Shown: positions 17,232-26,760, counted from the first letter of the stretch. The stretch: DNA of 64,000 nt from Frondihabitans australicus (GCF_003634555.1 NZ_RBKS01000001.1:496001-560000), one strand, 5' to 3'. A program made the numbers and translations. The notes: generated by a model from the letters alone, not told the origin.

Positions 17232-18202
17232 CAGGCCCGAGGCGCCGCGGCGGTGGCCGAGCGTGTGTCGGCGAGCTCCTGCGCCAGCCGTTCACCCGCC
17301 TCGAGGATCGTGCCGAGGCGCGCCAGCTGCTCGTCGGTCGGATCGGCCAGCGGAGGCCGCACCGAGCCGACCGGCACGCCCTGCAGGCGCAGCCCGGCCT
17401 TGACGAGCGACACGGCGAAGCCCGGCGTCTCGTCGCGCAGTCGCACCAGCGGCAGGTAGAACTCGCGCAGGATCCGGAGGCGCGTCGGCTCGTCGCCCGC
17501 TCGGTACGCCTCGTAGAACGCGGTCGCGATACCCGGTGCCATCGCGAAGGCCGCCGACGAGTAGAGCGGCACGCCGATGCCCCGGTAGGCCGCCTGCGAC
17601 ACCTCGGCCGTGAGGAGCCCGTTGAAGAAGAGGAGGTCGGGGCGGATCGCCGTGGCGGCGGCGACGAGCTCCTGCATCATCGCGATGTCGCCGTGGCCGT
17701 CCTTCACGCCGATGACCCGCGGGTCGGCGACGAGCCGCTCGACGGTGGCGGCCCGATAGAGGGCGTTGGCCCGGTGGTAGAGCACGACCGGCAGGTCGGC
17801 TGCCTCGACGATCGTCTCGACCCAGCGCGCCAGGCCGTGCTGCGGGCCCGAGACGAGATACGGGGGCAGCAGGAGCAGGGCGTCCGCCCCGGTGTCGCGC
17901 ATCCTCCGCGCGCTCTCGATCGCGTCTCCGAGGGCGCCGCCCACCCCGGCGACCACGGGCACGCGATCGTCGGCCGGTCGCCCTGCGACGGCTTGGGCGG
18001 CAACGCGCGCGACGACCGCGCGCTCGGCGATCGAGAGCGCGTGGAACTCGCCGGTGCCGCATCCGGCGAACACTGCACCCGCGCCGTCGTCGAGCCGTGC
18101 CGCCACGTGGTCGCGAAGCACCCCCTCGTCGACGTCGCCGCCGTCGCCGAACGGTGTGACCGGGAAGAACAGGACTCCGTCGAACGTGAGGGGAGCGGGC
18201 AT
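17231..18202 (-). CDS. 5-dehydro-4-deoxyglucarate dehydratase (DapA superfamily)
   Basis: 323 residues. The aldolase-type TIM barrel opens with 'GVLFFPVTPF', followed by 'GCGTGEFHAL' and 'ALLLLPPYL'. The Schiff-base Lys is in 'VIGVKDGHGD', whose Lys-Asp-Gly pattern, with 'YHRANA' before it, marks the 5-keto-4-deoxyglucarate dehydratase group rather than true dihydrodipicolinate synthase. The enzyme dehydrates and decarboxylates 5-keto-4-deoxyglucarate to 2,5-dioxovalerate and CO2. The ATG is leaderless, six bases after TAGGAT. It is the first gene of a two-gene unit with the enolase-superfamily dehydratase. Confidence 0.88.
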   Translation of the reverse strand: MPAPLTFDGVLFFPVTPFGDGGDVDEGVLRDHVAARLDDGAGAVFAGCGTGEFHALSIAERAVVARVAAQAVAGRPADDRVPVVAGVGGALGDAIESARRMRDTGADALLLLPPYLVSGPQHGLARWVETIVEAADLPVVLYHRANALYRAATVERLVADPRVIGVKDGHGDIAMMQELVAAATAIRPDLLFFNGLLTAEVSQAAYRGIGVPLYSSAAFAMAPGIATAFYEAYRAGDEPTRLRILREFYLPLVRLRDETPGFAVSLVKAGLRLQGVPVGSVRPPLADPTDEQLARLGTILEAGERLAQELADTRSATAAAPRA

Positions 18203-18208
18203 GGGGGA

Positions 18209-18214
18209 ATCCTA
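18209..18214 (-). promoter_or_regulatory. Leaderless promoter -10 hexamer TAGGAT
   Basis: On the minus strand TAGGAT ends six bases before the ATG at 18202, giving a leaderless transcript for the sugar-acid operon. Confidence 0.55.
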
Positions 18215-18244
18215 CGATCCCCGACGGTCTCGCCGCCCGTAGGT

Positions 18245-18895
18245 CTAGACGGCGACCGTGGCGAGCGTCACCTCGGCCCACTCCGGCTCCCACGAGCCGA
18301 CGAGGGTGGCCTCGGGCGGCGCGGGCCGGACCAGGGGTTCGCTCGCCGGCAGACGCGACACCGTCACCCGCAGGGTCGGCGTCGTCGCGGTCGAGGAGCT
18401 CGCAGTGTCGGACACCGTGACGGCCTCGGGCTCCGGCACCGAGATCCGTGCCGCGGCCTCGGACCCACCACCGCGCACGACGGCATTCGGTTCGCGCGCC
18501 ACCTCGACGCCGTCGATCTCGTAGTGCTCTTCGGCCTGCGTGGCACCCGTCAGAACGGCTGTCACGAGCGCCACCAGCGAGGCGGGATCGCCGAGGCCGT
18601 CGTAGACATAGCGCGTGCCGAGCACGGAGTGGCTGAGGGTGCCGATGAGGTGCCCCTCCGCGCCGACGAGCGGAGTGTCGCGATAGGTCAGGGGCACCTG
18701 GAGCACGGGCCCGTCACCGGCGCGCACGAAGAGGGTCTCGATGCCCACGAGCCCCTCGGGGTCGTCGAACCGGAACGCCGCGACCTTGTCGAGGGGTGCT
18801 CCCGCTTCGCCGCGGAACCACGGGCGGCTCTTGACCCACGCGTCGACGAGCTCTGTCTTGGAGGGCACGAGTTCGGCCCGGTGGATGAGTGCCAT
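18245..18895 (-). CDS. Maltokinase N-terminal-cap-like protein
   Basis: 216 residues, starting 'MALIHRAELVPSKTELVDAW'. The conserved 'FRFDDPEGLVGIETLFV' and 'GTLSHSVLGTRYVYDGLGD' segments are those of the actinobacterial family annotated as maltokinase N-terminal cap-like domain proteins. In true maltokinases this cap precedes a kinase domain; here no kinase part is present and the protein ends in a Ser/Thr-rich region and 'EPEWAEVTLATVAV'. Family function is not established. Leaderless start, six bases after TAGGAT. It stands alone between the sugar-acid operon and the acyltransferase. Confidence 0.8.
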   Translation of the reverse strand: MALIHRAELVPSKTELVDAWVKSRPWFRGEAGAPLDKVAAFRFDDPEGLVGIETLFVRAGDGPVLQVPLTYRDTPLVGAEGHLIGTLSHSVLGTRYVYDGLGDPASLVALVTAVLTGATQAEEHYEIDGVEVAREPNAVVRGGGSEAAARISVPEPEAVTVSDTASSSTATTPTLRVTVSRLPASEPLVRPAPPEATLVGSWEPEWAEVTLATVAV

Positions 18896-18901
18896 GCTGC
18901 G

Positions 18902-18907
18902 ATCCTA
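18902..18907 (-). promoter_or_regulatory. Leaderless promoter -10 hexamer TAGGAT
   Basis: On the minus strand TAGGAT ends six bases before the ATG at 18895. Confidence 0.55.
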
Positions 18908-18968
18908 GGAGCGGCCGGCGCACGGCGGATCCAGAGGCGGGGCATCGAGTCCCCACTGACGACGCTCG

Positions 18969-18974
18969 TAGCGT
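18969..18974 (+). promoter_or_regulatory. Leaderless promoter -10 hexamer TAGCGT
   Basis: TAGCGT ends seven bases before the GTG at 18982, and so fixes that codon as the acyltransferase start. Confidence 0.5.
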
Positions 18975-18981
18975 CGCCAGG

Positions 18982-20217
18982 GTGTCCGTCGAAGCTCCTC
19001 CCGCCTCCGGGGCGGAGCCCGGGGCGTGGCGAGCCGCGGCGGGTGCACCGCAGCCACCCCGCACCGGCCGCCTGCACGAGCTCGACCTGCTGCGCGTCAT
19101 CACCTTCTGCGGCGTGATCGCCGTGCACACGATCTCGTTCACGGCCCCCTCGACCTCGACCGGCGCCTACGCGCTGCTCATGCTGCTGCACTGCACACGC
19201 GACGTGTTCTTCTCGCTGACCGCGTTCCTCCTGGCCCGCACCGCGCTCGCCGACCCGACACGAGCGCGGCGCGGAGCCCGCAGGCGCTACCTCCTTGTCG
19301 CGGTGCCGTACCTCGCCTGGTCGCTGATCTACGTGGTCGTCGACAGCGGCGAGGCGGGCGACCCGCTGCGGCTCCTGGGCACCTACGCCGCCGACGTCGT
19401 CATGGGCACGGCCGAGTACCACCTGTACTTCCTGCTCGTGACGCTGCAGCTGTACGCGGCGATGCCGTGGATCGTGCGTCAGGTGAAGCGCTTCGCCGGG
19501 CGGCCGTGGCCGATCCTGCTCGCAGCCCTCGCGGTGCAGGGAGGCATCGTCGCCGTCGCCGAGTACCTCCCGGCGCAGATCGCGTGGATGCACGACGCCG
19601 AGCAGCAGCTCCTGCCCACCTACCTCTTCTCGGTCGTGCTCGGCGTCGTCGCGGCGACGCGAGAGCGTGCCCTGCTCGAGTGGGTCCGCTCGAGGCGCGC
19701 CGCCCTGGCGGGGCTGTTCGGCGCAGGAGCATGCGCCACCGTCGCCGTCTTCCTCGCCCAGCGCCAGGCCGGTCTCTCCCCGCAGAACGCCGCCGCAGCC
19801 CTCCAGCCCGTCACGGTGCTCTGGAGCGCTCTCGCGGCCGTCGCCCTGCTCGCGGTCGGCGCCGTCTGGGCGGACCATCGCCGCCCGGCCTCGCGGGCAT
19901 CTCGGGCGGTGGCCTGGGCCAGCGACCGGTCGTTCGGCGTCTACCTGGCGCACCCGCTCGTGCTCGCCGGGCTCCTCGCCGGTGGCTGGTTCGTCGGGCA
20001 CACGGGGTTCCCGTCGCGCACCGCGGTGGCGTACGTGCTCGTCGTCGCGGGCGCCATCGGTCTCGTCGAGGTGCTGCGGCGCTCGCCGCTGAGTCTCCCG
20101 CTCACCGGGCGGCCGCGAATCGGGCCCGCCGCGGCGCATATCGGAACGCCCAGAACAGGCTGGCCGTTCGGTGAGCGCGCGTGGTCGCGGCCGGGGAAGC
20201 GGGCGGACGCACCCTAG
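18982..20217 (+). CDS. Membrane acyltransferase family 3
   Basis: About 411 residues and ten membrane segments. After a Pro/Ala-rich cytoplasmic start the acyltransferase_3 motif 'ELDLLRVITFCGVIAVHT' carries the conserved Arg and His. 'RDVFFSLTAFLLARTAL' is the equivalent of the usual 'FFVLSGFLL' segment. Such proteins O-acylate surface polysaccharides, peptidoglycan or lipids. The GTG start is set by the TAGCGT element. Its own TAG stop forms the first three bases of the TAGCGT promoter of the next gene, so the two genes are tightly packed but separately promoted. Confidence 0.85.
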   Translation: MSVEAPPASGAEPGAWRAAAGAPQPPRTGRLHELDLLRVITFCGVIAVHTISFTAPSTSTGAYALLMLLHCTRDVFFSLTAFLLARTALADPTRARRGARRRYLLVAVPYLAWSLIYVVVDSGEAGDPLRLLGTYAADVVMGTAEYHLYFLLVTLQLYAAMPWIVRQVKRFAGRPWPILLAALAVQGGIVAVAEYLPAQIAWMHDAEQQLLPTYLFSVVLGVVAATRERALLEWVRSRRAALAGLFGAGACATVAVFLAQRQAGLSPQNAAAALQPVTVLWSALAAVALLAVGAVWADHRRPASRASRAVAWASDRSFGVYLAHPLVLAGLLAGGWFVGHTGFPSRTAVAYVLVVAGAIGLVEVLRRSPLSLPLTGRPRIGPAAAHIGTPRTGWPFGERAWSRPGKRADAP

Positions 20218-20220
20218 CGT
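20215..20220 (+). promoter_or_regulatory. Promoter -10 TAGCGT of the penicillin-binding protein gene
   Basis: TAGCGT overlaps the acyltransferase stop codon. Unlike the leaderless cases, the true start (20272) lies ~50 bp downstream behind the RBS AGGAG at 20261-20265. Confidence 0.4.
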
Positions 20221-20271
20221 GGCCCGGGTGCGTCGCGAACCGAGCGACCATCGTGCCCCGAGGAGTCCCGC

Positions 20272-22056
20272 GTGCCGAAGAGACGCTCCGCAGCCCAGGC
20301 GCGGCTGATGCGACCCTTGAATCGCCGCACGGGCCTCGTCGCCGGCATCATGCTGGCGCTGATCCTGGCCCTCGCGGTCCGGCTCGTCGACCTGCAGGTC
20401 GTCGACGCGCGCACCCTCGACGCCGAGTCGAACAGCCAGATCTCGGTGACGCAGCCGATCTACGCCGACCGCGGCGACATCGACTCCGCCGACGGCACGG
20501 TGCTGGCGTCGACCGTGCTGCGGTACGACGTGACCGCTGCTCCTGCGGAGGCGTCGACCTTCAGCCGCGCCGACGGGAAGAAGAGCGAGAAGGTCACGGT
20601 CGAGCAGGCGATGATCTCGCTCGCCAAGATCACCGGCACCCCGGCCAAAACGCTGCTGAGCAGGATCACGGCGAACCCGAAATCGCAGTACGCCCTGCTC
20701 GCCTCGAGTGTCGACGTCTCGGCGTACGACTCGATCACGGCGCTGAAGATCCCGTACGTCTACCTCGAGCGGCACACGGCGCGGACCTACCCCGATGGCG
20801 CCGTCGCCGGAAACCTCGTCGGCTTCACCGGCGACTCGGGCGCGCAGGCCGGTCTCGAGCTCAAGGAGAACTCGTGCCTCGCCGGCACGGACGGCTCGGA
20901 GACCTACGAGCGCTCCGCCGACGGCACCGCCCTACCGGGCACGACGACCGTGACGAAGAAGGCGGTCTCGGGTGGCACGGTCGAGACGACCATCGACGCC
21001 GACCTGCAGTATCAGGTGCAGCAGGTGCTCGACGAGCAGGTGAAGGCTCTCGGCGCCCAGTCGGGCACGGCCATCGTCGAGCGCGTGTCGGACGGCCACC
21101 TGCTCGCGGTGGCGGACTCGCCGAGCGTCGACCCCAACAATGTGAACGGCACGGCGTCGGGAAACCTCTACTCGAAGGCGTTCACGGACCTCTACGAGCC
21201 GGGCTCCACGATGAAGGTGCTGTCGGCGGCGTCGCTGATCGACCAGGGCAAGGCGTCGCCCTCGACCGAGGTGACCGTGCCCGACGAGCGGACCTTCCCC
21301 TGGGGCGGCCGCATCGGCGACGCCGAGACGCACCCGGTCGAGAAGCTCACGCTGACGGGGATCCTGGCGAACTCGTCGAACGTCGGCATCTCGCTGATCG
21401 GTACGCGCCTGTCGAAGCAGGAGCGCTACGACTACCTCGAGAAGTTCGGCCTCGGGCAGGTCTCGGGCGTCGACTTCCCGGGCGAGCCGACCGCGCCGCT
21501 CAAGCCGGTGTCGCAGTGGGACGAGCAGACGAACTACAACGAGCTGTTCGGGCAGGGCATCTCGGCGACCGCGATCCAGATGGCCGACGCCTACCAGGCC
21601 ATCGCGAACGGCGGCGTCCGGATCCCGGCGACACTCGTGACCGGATGCCGCAGCGCCGACGGGACCGTGACGAAGACGGCGGCGCAGACGCCGGTCAGGG
21701 TGGTCTCGTCGTCGACGTCGAAGCAGATGCTCGAGATGATGGAGACGACGATGCAGTCCGGCACGCTGAGCGGGACGGCGCCGATCTCGGGCTACTCGAT
21801 CGCGACCAAGACCGGCACCGCGCAGATCGCCGACGCCCCGAACGGCGGCTACGGGCAGGACTACGTCACCTCGGTCGCCGCCATCGCGCCGGCCGCCGAC
21901 CCGCAGTACGTCGTCTTCATCACGTTCACGAAGCCGACCGTCAACAAGACCTCGGCGGGCGTCGGCCCGGCGTTCCGCGAGATCACGAGCGACGTGCTCC
22001 AGGACTACCGGGTCACGCCGAACGACCAGGAGTCGAACCTGCCGACGATCTGGTGA
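20272..22056 (+). CDS. Class B penicillin-binding protein (FtsI/PBP2-like transpeptidase)
   Basis: 594 residues. A short Arg/Lys-rich cytoplasmic tail and one membrane segment ('LVAGIMLALILALAVRLVDL') are followed by the PBP dimerisation domain with 'PIYADRGDI'. The transpeptidase domain has all three active-site motifs: 'PGSTMK' (SxxK serine), 'SSN' in 'LANSSNVG', and 'KTGT'. It cross-links peptidoglycan outside the membrane. It is not in a dcw cluster, so it is likely a second, accessory PBP rather than the division FtsI. Start GTG at 20272 with AGGAG six bases upstream. Confidence 0.9.
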   Translation: MPKRRSAAQARLMRPLNRRTGLVAGIMLALILALAVRLVDLQVVDARTLDAESNSQISVTQPIYADRGDIDSADGTVLASTVLRYDVTAAPAEASTFSRADGKKSEKVTVEQAMISLAKITGTPAKTLLSRITANPKSQYALLASSVDVSAYDSITALKIPYVYLERHTARTYPDGAVAGNLVGFTGDSGAQAGLELKENSCLAGTDGSETYERSADGTALPGTTTVTKKAVSGGTVETTIDADLQYQVQQVLDEQVKALGAQSGTAIVERVSDGHLLAVADSPSVDPNNVNGTASGNLYSKAFTDLYEPGSTMKVLSAASLIDQGKASPSTEVTVPDERTFPWGGRIGDAETHPVEKLTLTGILANSSNVGISLIGTRLSKQERYDYLEKFGLGQVSGVDFPGEPTAPLKPVSQWDEQTNYNELFGQGISATAIQMADAYQAIANGGVRIPATLVTGCRSADGTVTKTAAQTPVRVVSSSTSKQMLEMMETTMQSGTLSGTAPISGYSIATKTGTAQIADAPNGGYGQDYVTSVAAIAPAADPQYVVFITFTKPTVNKTSAGVGPAFREITSDVLQDYRVTPNDQESNLPTIW

Positions 22057-22222
22057 CCGGCGCGTGACACCCGACTCCCAGCGAGCATCGGCTGACTGGC
22101 GAGAAACGTCCAGATTTCCTACGGCCCGCTCATAGCCGATCTCAGGAGCCTCGGAATCGGACATGAGACGCGCATGTCCCGGCCGACACAGCAACGGCCG
22201 CGCCCCTGAACGAAGAAGTCCC

Positions 22223-23578
22223 ATGCCCGGCACCACAGCTCTGCCCTCGTGGCTGATGTCCCTCCCGATCACCTCCTTCCGAGTCCTCGCCGTCGTCGAC
22301 GTCGTGGCCGCGATCCTCGCGATCGTTCTCCTGCTGCCGATGCGGAGGCGTCGATGGTGGCTCTGGGTATCGGTGGCCGCCCTCGTCGGCGCCGTCGCGG
22401 GCGGCGTGACGATCTGGTGGGTCGGCGACGTCCAGGACGTCTTCGACGTGTCGCCGACGTGGGTCGACCGGATCTGGACCGGCGTCGTGTTCGCCGGGGT
22501 CCTCGTGGCCCTGGTCAACATCGCCCTGGCCGGATGGCTCCGCAAGGCCGTCGCGGTGCTGGCGATCGTCGCGATCGTGCTCGCCGGCGGTCTGGCGATC
22601 AACCGCGACGTGGGGGAGTTCCTCACGCCCAGCCAGCTGCTCGGCACGAACGGGTATCGGCGGATCCTGCTGCCGAAGGAGAAGCGGCTGGACCCGGCGG
22701 CCGAGGCCGCGGCCGACGCCTTCGACCCGACGCTCTACGAGACCTGGCGCGCGCCGTCGACGATGCCCGACAAGGGCCGTGTCGGCGAGGTGAGCATCCC
22801 CGGCACGGTGTCGCACTTCCACGCCCGTGACGCGATGGTCTACCTGCCGCCCGCGGCCCTGGTGAAGCACGCGCCCTCCCTGCCGGTCGTGATCCTGATG
22901 TCGGGGCAGCCGGCCAGCCCGAGCTCGGTGATCGACGCCGGCCACATCCCGGCGACCCTGAACGCGTTCGCCCGCAAGAACCACGGGCTGGCTCCGATCG
23001 TCGTGGTGCCCGACCAGCTCGGAGCGAGCGAGGACAACCCGATGTGCGTGAACGGCGCGCTCGGCAACAGCGCCACCTACCTGCTCGACGACGTGCCGAC
23101 CTGGATTCGCGACCATCTGCACGTCGAGACCGGGCGCCTCGCCTGGACGGTCGGCGGCTTCTCGCAGGGCGCGACGTGCTCGATCCAGTTCGCGACCGCG
23201 CACCCTCAGATGTTCGGGCAGTTCATCGACATCTCGGGGCAGCAGTACCCGACCCTCGACAACGACCAGCAGGCCATCGTGGAGGGCTTCGGCGGCAGCA
23301 CGCAGGCGTTCGACGACGCCAAGCCCGCCACGATCATGGCCCGGCACGGCCGCTACCAAGACCTCGACGCGCTCTTCGGGTACGGCCAGTTCGACGAGAA
23401 GTACGGCGCCAACTCGAAGGTGATGTCGGCTCTCGCCGAGCACTACGGCATCCGCGTGACCCGCTACGTCTCGCTCGGCAGCGCCCACGACTGGACCACC
23501 GCGACGAACGGGTTCGCCGAGGGCATCGGGCTGTTCTTTCCGCGGATGGGGCTCTCGGCGACGAGGCAGTCGCTGTGA
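22223..23578 (+). CDS. Membrane-anchored alpha/beta-hydrolase (esterase/mycolyltransferase-like)
   Basis: About 451 residues. Four membrane segments lie in the first ~135 residues, then an extracytoplasmic esterase domain. The nucleophile elbow is 'VGGFSQGATCSIQFA' (Ser in GFSQG), the oxyanion region is 'PVVILMSGQP', and the C-terminal 'SLGSAHDWTT' supplies the likely catalytic His. This architecture matches actinobacterial esterase D/antigen 85-like hydrolases. The ATG at 22223 is preferred because it directly precedes the first hydrophobic segment. The stop overlaps the MprF-like gene (GTGA), so both act together, probably on membrane lipids or surface polymers. Confidence 0.8.
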   Translation: MPGTTALPSWLMSLPITSFRVLAVVDVVAAILAIVLLLPMRRRRWWLWVSVAALVGAVAGGVTIWWVGDVQDVFDVSPTWVDRIWTGVVFAGVLVALVNIALAGWLRKAVAVLAIVAIVLAGGLAINRDVGEFLTPSQLLGTNGYRRILLPKEKRLDPAAEAAADAFDPTLYETWRAPSTMPDKGRVGEVSIPGTVSHFHARDAMVYLPPAALVKHAPSLPVVILMSGQPASPSSVIDAGHIPATLNAFARKNHGLAPIVVVPDQLGASEDNPMCVNGALGNSATYLLDDVPTWIRDHLHVETGRLAWTVGGFSQGATCSIQFATAHPQMFGQFIDISGQQYPTLDNDQQAIVEGFGGSTQAFDDAKPATIMARHGRYQDLDALFGYGQFDEKYGANSKVMSALAEHYGIRVTRYVSLGSAHDWTTATNGFAEGIGLFFPRMGLSATRQSL

Positions 23579-26025
23579 GCGCGGCCTCGGGCGGCCCCGA
23601 CCGCGCGCCTGCCTCTGGCCCGGCGTCAGCGCCCCGGTCTCCGGGCGCGGCAGTCGCCGTGAGCCTGTGGGCGGCGCTCCGTCGCCACCCGGTCACGGCG
23701 CTGACCGCGCTCGTTGCCGCCGTCCTGCCCGACCCGCTGCCGGAGCGGATCCTCGGGGTCGTGGCCGCCGTCGCCCTGATGGGCCTGGCCGAGTCGCGGC
23801 TCGGATCGCGCCGCACCCTCGTCGTCGCGCTCACCGGCTCGGCGGCGGCGATCGGCGCGGCGGCCGCCCTCACGTCGGTCGCCGAGCACGTCCCGGCGGG
23901 TTGGGCGCACGACGTCGTGGCGCACGCCGACGTGTCGCCGATCACGCCGTCGCTCGCGGCCGTGATGGCCGCGTCGGCGGTGCTGAGCCCGCTCTGGCGG
24001 CGCAGGATCCGGCTGCTCGGCTTCGCGGCCATCATCGCGTTGGTGCTCTACGACGGCCGGCCGTCCAGCCTGTACGCGCTGATCGGCGCCCTCGTCGGGC
24101 TCGCCGCCGGCCGGGTGATCCGACGAGGCACCCGCGCGCCCGTCGGCTGGTCGCAGAGCACCCGCCACGAGGCCCGCGTGCTGCTCTCGGGAGTCGTCGC
24201 GCTCACGGCGATCGGTCCGCTCATCACGCTGTCGGCCCGCGCGCCCGCGGGTGTTCTCGCGCCTCTCGGCGGCCTGTTCGAGGACCGCTACAGTGTCAGC
24301 CGGTCGGCCGCGCAGAGGTGCGCGGACATCGGCCAGGCGCTGTTCGCCCGGGGGACCTCCGCGGGCTCCTGCGTCCGCGACATGGCCCTGGCCGACCTTC
24401 ACGGGCCGGGCACGATCGCGCTCAGCGTGCTTCCGCTGGCGACGCTGCTCGTCGCGGCCGCGTTCATCCGCCGCGGCAGCCGGCTCGCCGTGATCGCGGC
24501 GGTGACGGTGAACCTCCTCCTCGCGGGGCTCGCCGCCGTGTACTACGCGGTGCTGCCGCTGGCGGTCGACCCCGCGGGCAGCGAGCGCGGCGCGAGATTC
24601 CGACTGCTGTTCGTCCACGGGCTGTCGATCGTCACTCCGCTCGCGGTCGCCGTCGTGCTGCTCGTGTTCCTGCGTCATTTCGCCGTCCGCACGCCCCGCC
24701 GTGTCACGGCCGCGTACCTCGGTGTCGTCGCCGTGGCGTTCGCGGCGCTGTCGGCCCTCTACGTCGGGGTCGCGGCGAGTCACCTGGGGGAGTTCCGGCC
24801 GTCGAGCGGCCTCGGGGACGTGATCCTGCTCACACCCCAGCGGTTCGTGCCGCTCGGGTACCTGGGCCCCGAGCACCTCGGCCCGGTGCCGGCCGGCGGT
24901 GTCGCGCGCGTCGCGTTCGAGAGCGTCGGCGCCGTGTTCTGGCTCGTCGTCGCGGGCGGCCTGGCCGTGGCCGCGGGGCGGACGGCCGTGAGGGGCGCAG
25001 GAGCGCGGGATCGTGCCGACCTCCGCCGGCTCCTGCGCCAGGGCGCCCCCGGGGCGATGTCGCACATGGCGACGTGGCCCGGGAACTCGCTGTGGTTCGC
25101 CCCCGACCGGACGGCCGCCGTCGCCTATCGCCGCGTCGGATCGACCGCGATCACGCTCGGCGACCCGCTGTGCGACCCCGATGCGGCGCCCAGCGTGGTG
25201 CTCGGCTTCGCCCGGTGGTGCGACGAGCACGGCCTCACCCCGGTGTTCTACAGCGTCGACGCCGACCTCGAGCCGACGTTCGCGAGGCTGGGCTGGCGCA
25301 CCATGCCGATCGCGGAGGAGACCGTGATCCGCACGGCGACGTTCTCGATGACGGGCAAGAAGTGGCAGGACGTCCGGTCGAGCATCAACCGTGCGGCCAC
25401 CCGCGACATCGAGGCGGTCTGGACGCGGTACGCCGACCTCGGAGCGGGGCAGCTCGACCAGATCGAGCAGCTCTCGGAGGACTGGGTCGCCGGCAAGAGG
25501 CTGCCCGAGCTCGGCTTCACCCTCGGCGGCCTCGAGGAGATGGACGACCCCGACGTGCGCCTCATGCTCGCCGTCGACGACGCCGGGCGCGTGCTCGCCG
25601 TCACCAGCTGGCTGCCCACCTGGCGCGCCGGCGTCGTCGTCGGCTGGACCCTCGACTTCATGCGTCGGCAGGACGACGCCATGAACGGGATCATGGAGTT
25701 CCTCATCGCCCAGGTCGCGCTCCGGGCGCAGCAGGATGGCGTCGAGTTCGTCAGCCTCTCGGCCGCGCCGCTCGCGACCGTGCCGGGCGAAGCGGGCGCG
25801 ACGAGTCAGACCGAGCGTCTGCTGGCCGCCCTGAGCCGCATGCTCGAGCCCGCCTACGGTTTCCGCTCGCTGCTGACCTTCAAGCTGAAGTTCCAGCCCG
25901 AGCTGTCGCCGCTGCTCATGGCCTACCCCGACCCCGTGCAGCTCCCCGCCATCGCCACGGCCCTCACCCGCGCCTACCTGCCCGGCCTCTCGCCGCGCAC
26001 TGTCGCCGCCCTCCTCGCGCCGTGA
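23575..26025 (+). CDS. MprF-like protein: membrane domain plus DUF2156 (phosphatidylglycerol lysyltransferase-type) domain
   Basis: 816 residues. About 11-12 membrane segments cover residues 30-480; the C-terminal ~320 residues form a tandem GNAT-like DUF2156 domain starting near 'LLRQGAPGAMSHMATWPGN' and ending 'GFRSLLTFKLKFQPELSPL'. MprF proteins transfer an amino acid from aminoacyl-tRNA to phosphatidylglycerol and flip the product, giving resistance to cationic peptides. The DUF2156 group is broader, so the exact acceptor is uncertain. The GTG start overlaps the esterase stop by 4 bp, indicating translational coupling. Confidence 0.8.
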   Translation: MSAASGGPDRAPASGPASAPRSPGAAVAVSLWAALRRHPVTALTALVAAVLPDPLPERILGVVAAVALMGLAESRLGSRRTLVVALTGSAAAIGAAAALTSVAEHVPAGWAHDVVAHADVSPITPSLAAVMAASAVLSPLWRRRIRLLGFAAIIALVLYDGRPSSLYALIGALVGLAAGRVIRRGTRAPVGWSQSTRHEARVLLSGVVALTAIGPLITLSARAPAGVLAPLGGLFEDRYSVSRSAAQRCADIGQALFARGTSAGSCVRDMALADLHGPGTIALSVLPLATLLVAAAFIRRGSRLAVIAAVTVNLLLAGLAAVYYAVLPLAVDPAGSERGARFRLLFVHGLSIVTPLAVAVVLLVFLRHFAVRTPRRVTAAYLGVVAVAFAALSALYVGVAASHLGEFRPSSGLGDVILLTPQRFVPLGYLGPEHLGPVPAGGVARVAFESVGAVFWLVVAGGLAVAAGRTAVRGAGARDRADLRRLLRQGAPGAMSHMATWPGNSLWFAPDRTAAVAYRRVGSTAITLGDPLCDPDAAPSVVLGFARWCDEHGLTPVFYSVDADLEPTFARLGWRTMPIAEETVIRTATFSMTGKKWQDVRSSINRAATRDIEAVWTRYADLGAGQLDQIEQLSEDWVAGKRLPELGFTLGGLEEMDDPDVRLMLAVDDAGRVLAVTSWLPTWRAGVVVGWTLDFMRRQDDAMNGIMEFLIAQVALRAQQDGVEFVSLSAAPLATVPGEAGATSQTERLLAALSRMLEPAYGFRSLLTFKLKFQPELSPLLMAYPDPVQLPAIATALTRAYLPGLSPRTVAALLAP

Positions 26026-26038
26026 CCCCCGCCGCCGG

Positions 26039-26044
26039 TAGCCT
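26039..26044 (+). promoter_or_regulatory. Leaderless promoter -10 hexamer TAGCCT
   Basis: TAGCCT ends six bases before the ATG at 26051. Confidence 0.55.
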
Positions 26045-26050
26045 CGCGAC

Positions 26051-26734
26051 ATGGACGCCCGAGACGCCTTCCGCGACATGCTCCGCGATCGCGTGGGGCC
26101 GGGGCTGCGCGAGCTCGGCTTCGCCGGCTCCGGCAACACCTGGCGACTGCGCGGCGACGCCGGGGACTGGGCGGTGGTGAACTTCCAGAAGTCGCAGTGG
26201 GGCTCATCGCAGGCGGTGCGCTTCTACATCAACATGCTCTTCGTGCTGGAGCCGATGCGCGAGTTCCTGGTGGACTACGAGCAGCGGCGACCCTCCCGGA
26301 TCCCGGGACGATTCGACCACGTGTGGGAGAAGAGGCTCGACCGCCTTCCGCGAAAGGGCCTCAGCATGCGGCAGATTTGGGACTTCGCGGACGGCGCCGA
26401 TGCCGAGGGAGTCGCGGCCGAGGTCGTGTCGACCGTCGAGGTCGCGGCGATGCCGACGTTTCGTCGCCTGCTCGATCGGAAGTCGTTCGTCGCAGAGCTC
26501 GCGAACGCCGAGAACGGGGGAATGCTCGGCGGGTGGTTGAGTCGAACCTCTCCCGAGGGTACGCGCGCGCTCATTCTCAGCGAGGCGGGTCCCGGCAACG
26601 AGGTGGGCGCCCTGCTGCAGTCTCTCGAAGCCGGTCTCCGCGTCGAGGACGGTGTCGAGGAGGGCACCTGGGACCACCGTCAGCTCGCCATCATCGAGTG
26701 GATTCGACGGCGGCTCGAGCAGCCCGAGGAGTGA
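26051..26734 (+). CDS. DUF4304-domain protein
   Basis: 227 residues. The first ~130 match the DUF4304 pattern: 'AFRDMLRDRVGPGLRELGFAG', 'WAVVNFQKSQ' and 'VRFYINMLFVLEP'. The family is found near toxin, immunity and mobile genes in many bacteria, but its role is unknown. The rest is hydrophilic, with no membrane segment or signal. The start is leaderless, six bases after TAGCCT. The C-terminal 'WDHRQLAIIEWIRRRLEQPEE' is intact, so the gene does not look decayed. Neighbours give no functional hint. Confidence 0.75.
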   Translation: MDARDAFRDMLRDRVGPGLRELGFAGSGNTWRLRGDAGDWAVVNFQKSQWGSSQAVRFYINMLFVLEPMREFLVDYEQRRPSRIPGRFDHVWEKRLDRLPRKGLSMRQIWDFADGADAEGVAAEVVSTVEVAAMPTFRRLLDRKSFVAELANAENGGMLGGWLSRTSPEGTRALILSEAGPGNEVGALLQSLEAGLRVEDGVEEGTWDHRQLAIIEWIRRRLEQPEE

Positions 26735-26748
26735 TGCGGGAAGTGGAG

Positions 26749-26754
26749 TAGCGT
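26749..26754 (+). promoter_or_regulatory. Leaderless promoter -10 hexamer TAGCGT
   Basis: TAGCGT ends six bases before the ATG at 26761. Confidence 0.55.
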
Positions 26755-26760
26755 CCGGGC